From positions 8,689,922 through 8,753,921 of the forward strand of contig NZ_CP048289.1 of assembly GCF_014084105.1 (NCBI RefSeq): a stretch of 64,000 bases of DNA. The letters are read 5' to 3'. Source of the stretch: Streptacidiphilus sp. P02-A3a (GTDB taxonomy: Bacteria > Actinomycetota > Actinomycetes > Streptomycetales > Streptomycetaceae). Position 1 is the stretch's first letter. Each line of letters begins with the position of its first letter. The notes beneath the pieces were generated by a model. That model was not told the origin of the DNA, made no database searches, and saw nothing but the letters and a program-made list of their open reading frames with translations. Below are positions 41,687-50,587 of this stretch, in pieces. The position numbers and the translations under genes are program-made.

Positions 41687-42773
41687 GGTGCTGTCGATCC
41701 CCTTGCCGGTCGGAGGCCTTGATCGCGTCCAGCGTCCGGTGCATCGCGGCGGCGGTGTCGAAGTCCGGTTCGAGCGGTGCGCCGGTGCGGATGGCCTCGG
41801 CCAGGTCCGCGTAGACCTGGTGCACGTTGCTCACCGCCGGTGGCACACCCGTCAGCCGGGGCAGGTAGCGGTCCGGCAGCGGCAGCGGCGTCGGCTCGTC
41901 GTGCCCGTGGCCATGGAGCAGGGTGAGCCGGGGCCCGACCAGCGAATCGTCGTCGGCCAGCAGGAGCAGCCGACCCCGGCGGCCGTGGACCTCCAGGCGG
42001 TGGCCCGCGCCCCTCGGGCCGCCGGTCACCAGGTGGACGGAGGCCGCCGCTCCGGACTCCAGCACGCCGTGGACCGTGATCTGGTCGGGTGAGGTGACGG
42101 ACAGCTCCCGGTCGCTTCCTTCGATCGCGGCACGGGTGACGCGGGTGGTCAGCCGTGCCGAGAGTTCGGTGAAACCGCCGACGGCGTGGCGGAACATGTC
42201 CATCGAGTGGCCGCCGACGACGGCCAGGTGGTTGACGCCCTTCGTGGCGTCGAACAGCGCCGCGTACCGCTGCGGCCAGCGGTCCGGCGTCGACAGGGAG
42301 TAGCTCAGCGAGGCGGAGAGCACCTCGCCGACCCGCCCGTCGGCGACGAGGTCCCGCAGCTGCCGGACCGCGGGGTGGTGTCGGCTCTGCAGTCCGACCG
42401 CGTGGCGTACGCCCGCCCGGACCGCGCGGTCGCGGAACCGGGTCGCGGTGTCCGCGTCGATGGCCAGCGGCCACTCGCAGTAGACGTGCTTGCCCGCCGC
42501 GACCACGGCCTCGACCAGCCCGTCGCGCTGCGGCAGTTGCACCGCGACGGTCACCAGGTCGATCCCGGGGTCCGCGATCAGCTCGTAGGCGTCGGCGTAC
42601 GCGTGTCCCGCGCCCCACTGCCGGGCCGCTGCCCGGGCCTTGTCCGCCGTGGTGGCGGCAACCGCCACGATGTCGTACTGCGGCGACGCGGCCAGCGCGG
42701 GCAGGTGCACCGACCGGGCCCACCCCCGTTCCGCGCCCGCCCCGATCACGCCGATCCGGATCCTGTGCGGCAT
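41673..42773 (-). CDS. Gfo/Idh/MocA-family oxidoreductase
   Basis: 366 residues. The Rossmann domain (about 1-125) has GVIGAGAERGWARS and the lysine motif AAGKHVYCEWPLA (about 92-104; Glu replaces the usual Lys-Pro as CEWP). The C-terminal alpha/beta domain carries GGHSMDMFRHAVG. Members oxidise or reduce sugar or inositol substrates with NAD(P). The Lys of the canonical EKP motif is replaced here by Trp, which may change chemistry. ATG 42773 has GGAGG 7 nt upstream. It lies 57 nt downstream of the MFS transporter on the same strand, suggesting one operon. Confidence 0.88.
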   Translation of the reverse strand: MPHRIRIGVIGAGAERGWARSVHLPALAASPQYDIVAVAATTADKARAAARQWGAGHAYADAYELIADPGIDLVTVAVQLPQRDGLVEAVVAAGKHVYCEWPLAIDADTATRFRDRAVRAGVRHAVGLQSRHHPAVRQLRDLVADGRVGEVLSASLSYSLSTPDRWPQRYAALFDATKGVNHLAVVGGHSMDMFRHAVGGFTELSARLTTRVTRAAIEGSDRELSVTSPDQITVHGVLESGAAASVHLVTGGPRGAGHRLEVHGRRGRLLLLADDDSLVGPRLTLLHGHGHDEPTPLPLPDRYLPRLTGVPPAVSNVHQVYADLAEAIRTGAPLEPDFDTAAAMHRTLDAIKASDRQGDRQHLTGG

Positions 42774-42830
42774 GGCCTGCCCTCCTGCTGTGTGTCGGAA
42801 CCGCTGCGACTGCTCTGTCCGGTAGGGCCG

Positions 42831-44297
42831 TTACCGCTGGTCCGCGGCCACGCTCTCGCGGATGTCGGCGGGCCGGGCCGGTGCCCGGGTCGCGGGCTTC
42901 AGGACGACCAGGGCCACCAGGAACGCCGCGCAGACGAATCCGGCGGAGGCCAGGAAGGAGAGGCTGTAGCCGTCCCGCAGGGCCTGGATGCCGGGTACTC
43001 CGTGGCTGAGCCGGGCGTCGGTGCGCCGAACGGCCAGGGTGGCCAGCACCGCCAGTCCGACGGCGGCGCCGGCCTGCTGGGCGGTGCTGTTGAGGCCGGA
43101 GGCCAGTCCGGCGTCGCCCGGCTCGGCGCCGGACATGGCCAGCATCATCACGGCCGGGATCGCCAGGCCCATCCCGAGGCCCATCAGCAGCAGCGTCGGC
43201 AGGATGTCGGTGGCGTAGTGTCCGCCCACCGGCGCCCGGCTGAGCAGTGCCAGGCTGACCGCGATGGCCGCCAGCCCGGTCAACAGGACGGCGCGGGTGC
43301 CGAAGCGGGTGTTCAGCCCGGCGCTGAGGAAGAGCGAGACCACGCCGATGACGACCGGTCCCGGCAGGAAGGCGAGGCCGGTCCGCATCGAGCTGAAGCC
43401 CAGGATGTGTTGCAGGTAGAGCGCGTTGAGGAACTGGAAGCCGAAGCCGGCCGCGAACACCAGCACCACGACCAGGTTCGCGCCGGTGGTCTGCCGCTTG
43501 GCGAAGAGCCGCAGCGGCAGCATCGGCCTGGCCGCCGTGGCCTGGCGCACGACGAACCCGGCCAGCAGGGCCAGTGCGGCCGCCCCGCAGCCCAGCGTCC
43601 GTCCCGGGCCCACGCCGGACTGGCCCGACTGGACGATGGCGTAGACGCAGAGCGAGAGGCCGGCGGTGACCAGGACCGCGCCCAGCACGTCGGCTCCTTC
43701 GCCGAGCCCGATCCCACGGTCGGCGGCGAGCACGCGCACCGCGCAGACCAGCGCCGCGACGCCGATCGGCACATTGACCAGGAACGCCCAGTGCCAGCCG
43801 AGGGTCTGCGTGATGACGCCGCCGGCGATCAGGCCGACGGCGGCGCCACCGGCGGAGACGAAGCTGTAGATGCCCATCGCTCTGGCCTGTCCGGTCGGCT
43901 CCGGGTACAGGCGCACGATCATGCCCAGGATCACGGCGGAGGCCAGCGCCCCACCGGCCCCCTGGGCGAACCGCCCCGCGATCAGCAGGCCCCGGCTGTC
44001 GGCCACTCCGCAGAGCAGCGAGGCCGAGGTGAACAGCACCAGGCCCGCCAGGAACACCCGCCGACCGCCGAGCAGGTCGCCGAGCCGCCCGGAGAGCAGC
44101 AGCAGGCCGGCGAAGGCCAGGAGGTAGGCGTTCATGACCCAGGCCAGGCCGGACTGGGAGAAGCCCAGACTGTTCTGGACGGTCGGCAGGGCGACCGTGA
44201 CGATGGTCCCGTCCAGGACGACCATCAACTGCATCACGCAGAGCACGACGAGGGCGGGCCCGCGGGAACGGGGTGTCCCTGGAGCAGATCGGTTCAC
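42831..44297 (-). CDS. MFS multidrug-type transporter (DHA2, 14-helix family)
   Basis: 488 residues with 14 predicted membrane helices. The DHA2 start is MQLMVVLDGTIVTVALPTVQ (motif D1), motif A is LLSGRLGDLLGGRRVFLAG, and motif C is around GAAVGLIAGGVITQTLGWHWAFLVNVPIG. It is a proton-driven exporter for drugs or metabolites. GTG 44297. It is divergent from a TetR gene with only 55 nt between them, the usual repressor-efflux pair. The Gfo/Idh/MocA gene may be co-transcribed. Confidence 0.93.
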   Translation of the reverse strand: MNRSAPGTPRSRGPALVVLCVMQLMVVLDGTIVTVALPTVQNSLGFSQSGLAWVMNAYLLAFAGLLLLSGRLGDLLGGRRVFLAGLVLFTSASLLCGVADSRGLLIAGRFAQGAGGALASAVILGMIVRLYPEPTGQARAMGIYSFVSAGGAAVGLIAGGVITQTLGWHWAFLVNVPIGVAALVCAVRVLAADRGIGLGEGADVLGAVLVTAGLSLCVYAIVQSGQSGVGPGRTLGCGAAALALLAGFVVRQATAARPMLPLRLFAKRQTTGANLVVVLVFAAGFGFQFLNALYLQHILGFSSMRTGLAFLPGPVVIGVVSLFLSAGLNTRFGTRAVLLTGLAAIAVSLALLSRAPVGGHYATDILPTLLLMGLGMGLAIPAVMMLAMSGAEPGDAGLASGLNSTAQQAGAAVGLAVLATLAVRRTDARLSHGVPGIQALRDGYSLSFLASAGFVCAAFLVALVVLKPATRAPARPADIRESVAADQR

Positions 44298-44312
44298 GGC
44301 GCTTCTCTCTCC

Positions 44313-44338
44313 ACTAAGCGGTCTGTGGTTGCGTTAGT
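44313..44338. promoter_or_regulatory. Probable TetR operator/divergent promoter
   Basis: Inverted repeat actaa (44313-44317) and ttagt (44334-44338) lies in the 55-nt space between the MFS and TetR genes. The two starts are so close that a single bound dimer would cover both promoters. Confidence 0.4.
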
Positions 44339-44352
44339 GTGAGCCTGTCAGC

Positions 44353-45012
44353 ATGGAACGGATAATGCAACTGGAGTTTCATTTGGATGCGCGCGCTGTC
44401 CCCCGAACCGAGCGTCCCGGTGGCCGGACCGCGCGGACCGGCGCCGCGGTGCTGGAGGCCGCGCGGACCGAGTTCGCCGAGTCCGGCTACGCCGGAACGA
44501 CGGTCGAGCGGATCGCGCTGCGGGCCGGGGTCGCCAAGACCACGGTGTACCGGCGCTGGGGCGGCCTGGAGGGGATCGTGGTCGACCTGCTGGACGCGCT
44601 CGGCACCGTCGAGGTACCCGCGCCCGACACCGGTGACGTCGGGACCGATCTGCGCGAGCTGGCCCGGGAGATCTTCGTCCTCTACAAGGATCCGGTGCTG
44701 TGCGCGATGATCGAGGTCATGGCCACCGCGGCGGTCCACACCGCCTCGGCCAGGGAGTCCCTGACGGCGTTCTTCGCCAACCGCGCCCGCTCGACGGCGA
44801 CGGTCGTGGAACGGGCCGTCGAACGCGGGCAGTTCCCCGCGGGCACCGACCCCGCCGAGGTGATCCGCCTGCTGACCGCACCGTTCTACTACCGGCTGTT
44901 CCTGACCGGCGAACCGATCGACCGGAGCGTGGCCGACCGGGCCGCGGCCACCGCCGTCGCCGCCGCCCGGGCAGAGGTACTGGTCACCGGAGCGGCGGCC
45001 GCAGTCGTTTGA
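44353..45012 (+). CDS. TetR-family repressor, probable regulator of the MFS exporter
   Basis: 219 residues. The TetR helix-turn-helix (about 28-75) reads GAAVLEAARTEFAESGYAGTTVERIALRAGVAKTTVYRRW. The ligand-binding domain (about 90-205) belongs to the AcrR/TetR_C group with an FYYRLFLTGEPID helix. ATG 44353; ATG 44365 is an alternative. It is divergent from the DHA2 exporter, which fits induction of efflux by the exported compound. Confidence 0.92.
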   Translation: MERIMQLEFHLDARAVPRTERPGGRTARTGAAVLEAARTEFAESGYAGTTVERIALRAGVAKTTVYRRWGGLEGIVVDLLDALGTVEVPAPDTGDVGTDLRELAREIFVLYKDPVLCAMIEVMATAAVHTASARESLTAFFANRARSTATVVERAVERGQFPAGTDPAEVIRLLTAPFYYRLFLTGEPIDRSVADRAAATAVAAARAEVLVTGAAAAVV

Positions 45013-45039
45013 CGCATTCATCGCGCGGCTGCCGACCGC

Positions 45040-45051
45040 TATTTTTCCCTG
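45040..45051 (+). promoter_or_regulatory. Possible -10 of a leaderless transcript for the first LuxR-type gene
   Basis: TATTTT at 45040-45045 lies 6 nt before the GTG at 45052, in an otherwise GC-rich stretch and without a Shine-Dalgarno. No clear -35 is seen at the right spacing. Confidence 0.35.
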
Positions 45052-47607
45052 GTGACCAGTACATTGATCGGCCGGGACGCCGAGGTCCGGGCCCTGAAGG
45101 AGATGCTCGACCGGGTCTCCGGCCAAGGCCAGTGCCTCGTACTCCGCGGAGACCCCGGCATCGGCAAGACGGCCCTGCTGCGCGCCACCCGGGAGGTCGC
45201 GCGCGGCGCGGGCTTCCGGCTCCTGGCGGCGGTCGGGGTGCAGTCCGAGGCGCAGTTGCCGTTCGCCGGGCTGCACCAGGTGCTGCGCCCGCTGCTGCGC
45301 CCGGCGGTCGGCCTGCCTGACCAGCGGCGGCAGGCCCTGCTGACCGCGTTCGGCCTGGCCGAGGGCGAGCGGCCGGACATCTTCGGCATCGCGCTGGCGG
45401 CGGTGGACCTGCTCGCGGCGGCCGCCGCCGAGCGGCCCGTCGCGATCCTGGTCGACGACGTGCAGTGGCTGGACGCGCAGAGCCAGGAGGTGCTCACCTT
45501 CATCGCGCACCGCAGCGCGCCGCTCCGGATCGCCACCGTCGGGGCCGTCCGGACCGGGTATCCGGGGCCCTTCGTCTCCGCCGGGCTGCCCGAGTTGGAG
45601 GTCTCCGGCGTGGACGGCGACGCCGCCGAGGAGATCCTGCGGAGTCTGGCGGGCGTGCCGGGCGTGGCCGACCGGCGCCGCATCAGGGACCATGCCCGGG
45701 GGAACCCGCTGGCGCTGCTGGAACTGCCCGAGGCCCTCGCCGGGGCGACCTATCCGGAGTCCCAGGACTGGCAACCGCTCACCGCCAGACTGGAGCGGGC
45801 CTTCGGCAGCCGGGTGGCCGAACTGGACCCGGCCGCCCGCGACGCGCTGCTGATCGCGGCCGTCGACCCGGTCGACGACGTGGTCGAGATCCTTTCCGCC
45901 ACCGCGGTGCTGCGCGGGGCCCCGGTCGCCGCCGACGTCCTCCGTCCCGCGGTGGAGGTCGGCTTGGTCCGGGTCGAGCACGGTCGGCTGCTGCTGCGCC
46001 ACCCGCTGGTGCGCTCGGGCGTGCTGATGGCCGAGACGCTGGAGCGCAGGCACGCCGCCAACGCGGCGGTCGCCGCGGTGCTGGACGAGGATCCGTACCG
46101 GCGCGCCTGGCACCGGGGGCAGTCGATCGTCGGTCCCGACGACGGGATCGCCGACGAGCTGGAGGCGAACGCGGCGGTCGCCGTCGACCGGGGCGCGGTC
46201 ATGTCCGCGATCGACCTGCTCCAGCGGTCGGCGCAGCTGACCGGCGCCTCGGCCCAACGCGGGCACCGGCTGCTGGTGGCCGCGGAGCACGCCTTCAGCG
46301 TGGGCCGGCAGGACCAGGTCCGCATGCTGGTGACGGCCGCGGAGCGGAGCGACCTGTCCGAGCTCGACTGGGCACGGGCGCAGTGGCTGCGGGAGATCTT
46401 CAACGACGGGGTACCGGGCGACACCGTGCGGGTGCACCAGCTCTGCGACGTGGCGCGGCAGTCGAGCGCGGCAGGCGACCGTGAGCTGGCGCTGAACCTG
46501 CTGCTCGGGGCGGCGCTGCGGTGCTGGTGGGCCGATACCGGACCGGCCGCCCGGGCCGACGTGGTCTCCACCGCGAAGGCGCTGGTCGACGGCGTCGAGA
46601 TCACGCGCGACCACCGGTACGTGGCCACCCTCGCGCTCGCCGGGCCCGTGGTCGAATGCGGCGCCGTCGTGGACCTGCTGTCCGGGATCCGGCCGGAGGA
46701 GGTCGCCGACGGCGACGCGCTGCGGGTCTTCGGCATCGCCGCCACCGCGATCGGTGACCCCGTCCGCAGTCTGGCCTTCCTCGACCGGGCGGAGGCGCTG
46801 CTGCGGAGCCAGGGACGGCTGGCGCTGCTGTCACAGGTGCTCTCGCTCTGCGTGGTCAACCGGCTGGAGACCGGCGACTGGGAGGGCGCGCAGGCCGCCG
46901 CCGGGGAGGGGGAACGACTGGCGAAGGAGACCGGCCAGCCGATCTGGCGTACCGGTGCGCTCGCCTGCGACGCGCTGAGCAGCGCCTTCCGCGGCGACAC
47001 GGACCAGGCGCTCAGCTACGCGGCCGAGGTGGAGGCGGCGGCGAGCCGACAGCGGCTGAACCAGCTGCTGTCGATGGCGCAGCTCGCGAAGGGGGCCGCG
47101 CTGTCCGCCGCGGGGCGGCACGCCCAGGCGTACCGGGAACTGGCGCGGGCGTTCCTCGCCGACGATCCGAGCTTCCATCCGCGGGAGCGATTCGGCGCCG
47201 TGATGTTTCTCGCCGAGGCGGCGGTCGAGGCGGACCGCAGGGCCGACGCGAACGCCGTGGTGGCCGAGTTGTCGCAGGTAGCGGCCCGTACGCCGAGTCC
47301 GCTGCTGCTGACTCACCTGCGCTATGCTCGCGCCGTGCTCTGCGATGACGCCACCGCCGGTCCGCTCTACGCGGACATGATGAGCCAGGATTTCACCGGG
47401 TGGCCCTGGGGCAAAGCCTGCGCGGACCTCGCCCACGGCGGCTGGCTGCGCCGGCTCGGTCGGCACACGGAGGCGCTACCGGCGCTGCGGTCGGCCGTCG
47501 CGGAGCTCGATCGCATCGGTGCCAGGCCCTTGGGCCGACCGGGCGCGGGCCGAGCTCGGGGCAGCCGCGGACGGACGCTGAGGTGCCGGACGCATCCGGG
47601 CTCATAG
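45052..47607 (+). CDS. Large AAA-type (LuxR/LAL-like) ATPase regulator lacking the DNA-binding domain; frameshifted end
   Basis: 851 residues as read. The Walker A is GDPGIGKT (33-40) and the Walker B is VAILVDDVQWLD. A long TPR-like helical region fills 380-820. Its closest visible relative is the next gene, with which it shares AFSVGRQDQVRM, LREIFNDGVPGD and ALRCWWADTGPAARA. At about 47529 one extra T (CCCTTGGG for CCCTGGG) shifts the frame. Removing it gives PWADRARAELGAAADGR and a TGA at 47579-47581, 1 nt before the next gene's GTG. In neither frame is there a LuxR helix-turn-helix, so it cannot bind DNA like other LAL regulators. Confidence 0.85.
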   Translation: MTSTLIGRDAEVRALKEMLDRVSGQGQCLVLRGDPGIGKTALLRATREVARGAGFRLLAAVGVQSEAQLPFAGLHQVLRPLLRPAVGLPDQRRQALLTAFGLAEGERPDIFGIALAAVDLLAAAAAERPVAILVDDVQWLDAQSQEVLTFIAHRSAPLRIATVGAVRTGYPGPFVSAGLPELEVSGVDGDAAEEILRSLAGVPGVADRRRIRDHARGNPLALLELPEALAGATYPESQDWQPLTARLERAFGSRVAELDPAARDALLIAAVDPVDDVVEILSATAVLRGAPVAADVLRPAVEVGLVRVEHGRLLLRHPLVRSGVLMAETLERRHAANAAVAAVLDEDPYRRAWHRGQSIVGPDDGIADELEANAAVAVDRGAVMSAIDLLQRSAQLTGASAQRGHRLLVAAEHAFSVGRQDQVRMLVTAAERSDLSELDWARAQWLREIFNDGVPGDTVRVHQLCDVARQSSAAGDRELALNLLLGAALRCWWADTGPAARADVVSTAKALVDGVEITRDHRYVATLALAGPVVECGAVVDLLSGIRPEEVADGDALRVFGIAATAIGDPVRSLAFLDRAEALLRSQGRLALLSQVLSLCVVNRLETGDWEGAQAAAGEGERLAKETGQPIWRTGALACDALSSAFRGDTDQALSYAAEVEAAASRQRLNQLLSMAQLAKGAALSAAGRHAQAYRELARAFLADDPSFHPRERFGAVMFLAEAAVEADRRADANAVVAELSQVAARTPSPLLLTHLRYARAVLCDDATAGPLYADMMSQDFTGWPWGKACADLAHGGWLRRLGRHTEALPALRSAVAELDRIGARPLGRPGAGRARGSRGRTLRCRTHPGS

Positions 47608-50369
47608 GCAGGGACAGGGAGCTGCGGCTCCTCACCGACATGATCGACTCGGTGCGGGACGAGGGCGCGGCGCTCGTCGTCGTGGGCGATCCGGGCGTCG
47701 GGAAGACGTCCCTGCTACGCGCCGCCGCCGCCCACGGCAAGAGCGTCGGCAGCACCGTCCTGTCGGTCGTCGGCGTCGAGGCGGAGGTGCACCTCCCCTT
47801 CGCGGGCCTGCACCAGCTGCTGCGGCCGGTGCTGGCGGAGACCCACCGGCTGCCGACGCCGCAGCGTGACGCGCTGCACGCCGCGTTCGGCATGCGCCTC
47901 TCGGACGCCGCCGACGGCGGAGCGCCGGAGCTGTTCATGATCGGTCTGGCGACCCTGAACGTCCTGACGGATGTGGCGGCCCGGCAGCCGCTGCTCGTCG
48001 TCGTCGACGACGTGCAGTGGCTCGACCGCCCCACCCAGGACGTTCTCGGTTTCGTCGCACGTCGGATCGGCAGTGACCCCTGCGCACTGATCGGGGTGGT
48101 CCGCGCCGGGCACGACATCGCGTTCGCCGCCGCCGACCTGCCGCAGCTGAACCTCGGCCGCCTCGCCGAGCAGGACGCGCGCGAGCTGCTGCACAAGCAC
48201 GCCGCCGACCTGGGGTACGCCGACCGGGAGCGGATTCTGCGGGAGGCGGCGGGGAACCCGCTGGCCCTCACCGAGCTTCCGCTGGCCCTGCGCTCGGCCA
48301 GCCGGCTCGCGGCGGAGTACCGGGAGCGGCCGCCGCAGCGGCTCCAGCTGACGGCGCGACTGGAGCGCGCCTTCGCCGCGCGGCTGGGCGACCTGCCGCC
48401 GCTCTGCCAGGACGCGCTGCTCGTCGCGGCGGTGGACGACACCGACGACCTGCGGGAGATCATCGCGGGCGCCACGATCCTCGCCGGTCAGCCGGCCCGC
48501 ATCGCGGTGCTGGAGGACGCCGTCGCGGCCGGACTGATCCGGTTCGACGACTTCCACGCGCACTTCCGGCATCCGCTGGTGCGCGCGGCCATCATCAACA
48601 AGGAGTCCGTCGCCCGCAAGCAGGCGGCCCACGAGGCGCTGGCCGAGGTGCTCGCCGGTGAGCCCTACCGCCGGATCTGGCACCGGGCGCAGTCCGTCGA
48701 CGGGCAGGACGACGAGGTGGCCGACGAGATGGAGCGGGCGCACACCATCCCGTTGCGCCGCGGCTCGGTGTCCGAGGTCATCTGGGCCCTGGAACGATCC
48801 GCCGAGCTCACCACCGACTCGGCCACCCGAGGGCGGCGGCTGATGCTCGCCGCCGAGCACTCCTTCGGTCTCGGCCGCGCCGACCTGGTCGACCAGCTGT
48901 TGGAGCGCGCGGGCCGCACCTCGCTGTCCCGGCTCGACCAGGTCCGGATGCAGTGGCTCCGGGAGATCTTCCACGACGGCGTGCCCGGCGACGCCGGCCA
49001 TGTCCTGACGCTCTGCGAGGCGGCCCAGGAGGCGATCGACGCGGGCGACTCGACCCTCGCGCTGAACCTGCTCCAGGCAGCCGGGCTGCGCTGCTGGTGG
49101 GCCGACACCGGCCCGGCGGCGCGGGTCCGGGTCTGCGAAGTGGCGCGCCGGATCGAGCGCCCGCCCGGCGACGCCCAGCTCACGGCGATCTTCAGCATCG
49201 CCGACCCGCTCGGCGAGTACCGGACGGTGGCGGAAAGCCTGGCGGCCGTGCGGTTGGAGGGCATCAGCGACCCGGCCGAGCTGTGGCTGTACGGCATGGC
49301 CGCCGCCGCCACCGCCGACCCGGTGCGCTCGGTCGACTTCCTGGGCCGCGCGGAGATCGTGCTGCGCCAGCAGGGCAGGCTCGGCCTGCTGTCCCAGGTG
49401 CTGACGATGAGCGTGATCGACAGCATGGAGATCGGCGACTGGGAGCACGCCTGGGCCGCCAGCGAGGAGGGCCGCCGACTGGCCGTGGACACCGGGCAGG
49501 TGATCTGGGACGCCGGGTCGCAGGCCCTGTACGCCATGCTCCTGGCCTTGCGCGGCGACCACGAGCAGGCGCTGGCGATCGCCGCCGAGGTGGAGCGGTC
49601 GACCGCGGGCCGGAGGCTCAGCAACCTGCTGGCCTGCGGTCAGCTGGCACGCGGCTTCGCCCACCTGAGCGCGGGTCGGCACGCGGACGCCTACCGCGCG
49701 CTGCGGCGGCTGTTCGATCCGGACGACCCGGCCTTCCACGTGCACGAGCGGTTCCACGGCGTCAGCTTCCTCGCCGAGGCGGCGGTGCGCGCGGGCCGGG
49801 CCGACGAGGTCCGCACGGTGATCGCCGACCTGGAGGCGGAGGCCGTCACCGTCCGCTCGCCGATCCTGGTCAGGCAGCTCACCTACGCGCGGGCGGTGCT
49901 GGCCCCCGACGACACGGCCGAGGAGGCGTTCCTGGCCGCGCTCAGCGCCGACCTGACCCGCTGGCCGTGGTTGCAGGCCCGGCTCGAACTGGCCTTCGGG
50001 CAGTGGCTGCGCCGTCAGCGCCGGGTCGCCGAGGCGCGGCGGCCGCTGCACTCCGCCCAGCTCACCTTCGACCTGATCGGCGCGCGGAGCTGGAGCGAGG
50101 CCACCAGGATCGAGCTGCGCGCCGCCGGCGGGCGCTCCCCGGCGGCCGCCGAACAGCCCACCGGACTGGCCTCGCTGACGGCCCAGGAACTGCAGATCGC
50201 CCGGCTCGCCGCCCAGGGCCTGTCCAACAAGGAGATCGGCGAGCGGCTGTACCTGTCGCACCGCACGGTCGGCTCGCACCTGTACCGGATCTTCCCCAAG
50301 CTGGACGTCAGCACCCGGGCACAGCTCGCCACGTTGCTGGGCGCGCGGGAGGCCGCCGGCGGCGCTTGA
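47583..50369 (+). CDS. LAL-type (large ATP-binding) LuxR-family transcriptional regulator
   Basis: 928 residues. Walker A GDPGVGKT (35-42), Walker B LLVVVDDVQWLD, and a TPR-like middle. A C-terminal LuxR helix-turn-helix (about 862-920) reads LTAQELQIARLAAQGLSNKEIGERLYLSHRTVGSHLYRIFPKL. LAL proteins (MalT type) activate transcription on ligand and ATP binding; in Streptomyces many are pathway-specific. The GTG at 47583 starts inside the 3' end of its paralogue. Dimerisation with that DNA-binding-less paralogue is a possible control mechanism, which is inference. Confidence 0.92.
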   Translation: MPDASGLIGRDRELRLLTDMIDSVRDEGAALVVVGDPGVGKTSLLRAAAAHGKSVGSTVLSVVGVEAEVHLPFAGLHQLLRPVLAETHRLPTPQRDALHAAFGMRLSDAADGGAPELFMIGLATLNVLTDVAARQPLLVVVDDVQWLDRPTQDVLGFVARRIGSDPCALIGVVRAGHDIAFAAADLPQLNLGRLAEQDARELLHKHAADLGYADRERILREAAGNPLALTELPLALRSASRLAAEYRERPPQRLQLTARLERAFAARLGDLPPLCQDALLVAAVDDTDDLREIIAGATILAGQPARIAVLEDAVAAGLIRFDDFHAHFRHPLVRAAIINKESVARKQAAHEALAEVLAGEPYRRIWHRAQSVDGQDDEVADEMERAHTIPLRRGSVSEVIWALERSAELTTDSATRGRRLMLAAEHSFGLGRADLVDQLLERAGRTSLSRLDQVRMQWLREIFHDGVPGDAGHVLTLCEAAQEAIDAGDSTLALNLLQAAGLRCWWADTGPAARVRVCEVARRIERPPGDAQLTAIFSIADPLGEYRTVAESLAAVRLEGISDPAELWLYGMAAAATADPVRSVDFLGRAEIVLRQQGRLGLLSQVLTMSVIDSMEIGDWEHAWAASEEGRRLAVDTGQVIWDAGSQALYAMLLALRGDHEQALAIAAEVERSTAGRRLSNLLACGQLARGFAHLSAGRHADAYRALRRLFDPDDPAFHVHERFHGVSFLAEAAVRAGRADEVRTVIADLEAEAVTVRSPILVRQLTYARAVLAPDDTAEEAFLAALSADLTRWPWLQARLELAFGQWLRRQRRVAEARRPLHSAQLTFDLIGARSWSEATRIELRAAGGRSPAAAEQPTGLASLTAQELQIARLAAQGLSNKEIGERLYLSHRTVGSHLYRIFPKLDVSTRAQLATLLGAREAAGGA

Positions 50370-50528
50370 CCCGACCGGACGTCAGCACGATGACTGATCC
50401 ACGACCGCACCGGTACTCATGGATGACTGAGGATGATCACGGAGAGTACGGTCCGGTCGCCTTCGACGTGCGGCGGCGCGCGTCAGATGACCAGTCGAAT
50501 GCCGGACCCGCCCGGACACCCCGCTGCC

Positions 50529-50568
50529 TAGAGTTCGGCACTGTGAGCCACCGCCGGTCGGCAGTGCC
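50529..50568 (+). promoter_or_regulatory. Promoter -10 and 5'-leader hairpin of the kinase operon
   Basis: TAGAGT at 50529-50534 is a good -10. About 50 nt later the GTG at 50588 begins the kinase. Between them ggcactg (50537-50543) and cagtgcc (50562-50568) form a perfect inverted repeat that could be an operator or leader hairpin. The 50370-50528 stretch holds nothing else recognisable. Confidence 0.45.
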
Positions 50569-50587
50569 AGGAATCGAGGGGGAAGCC

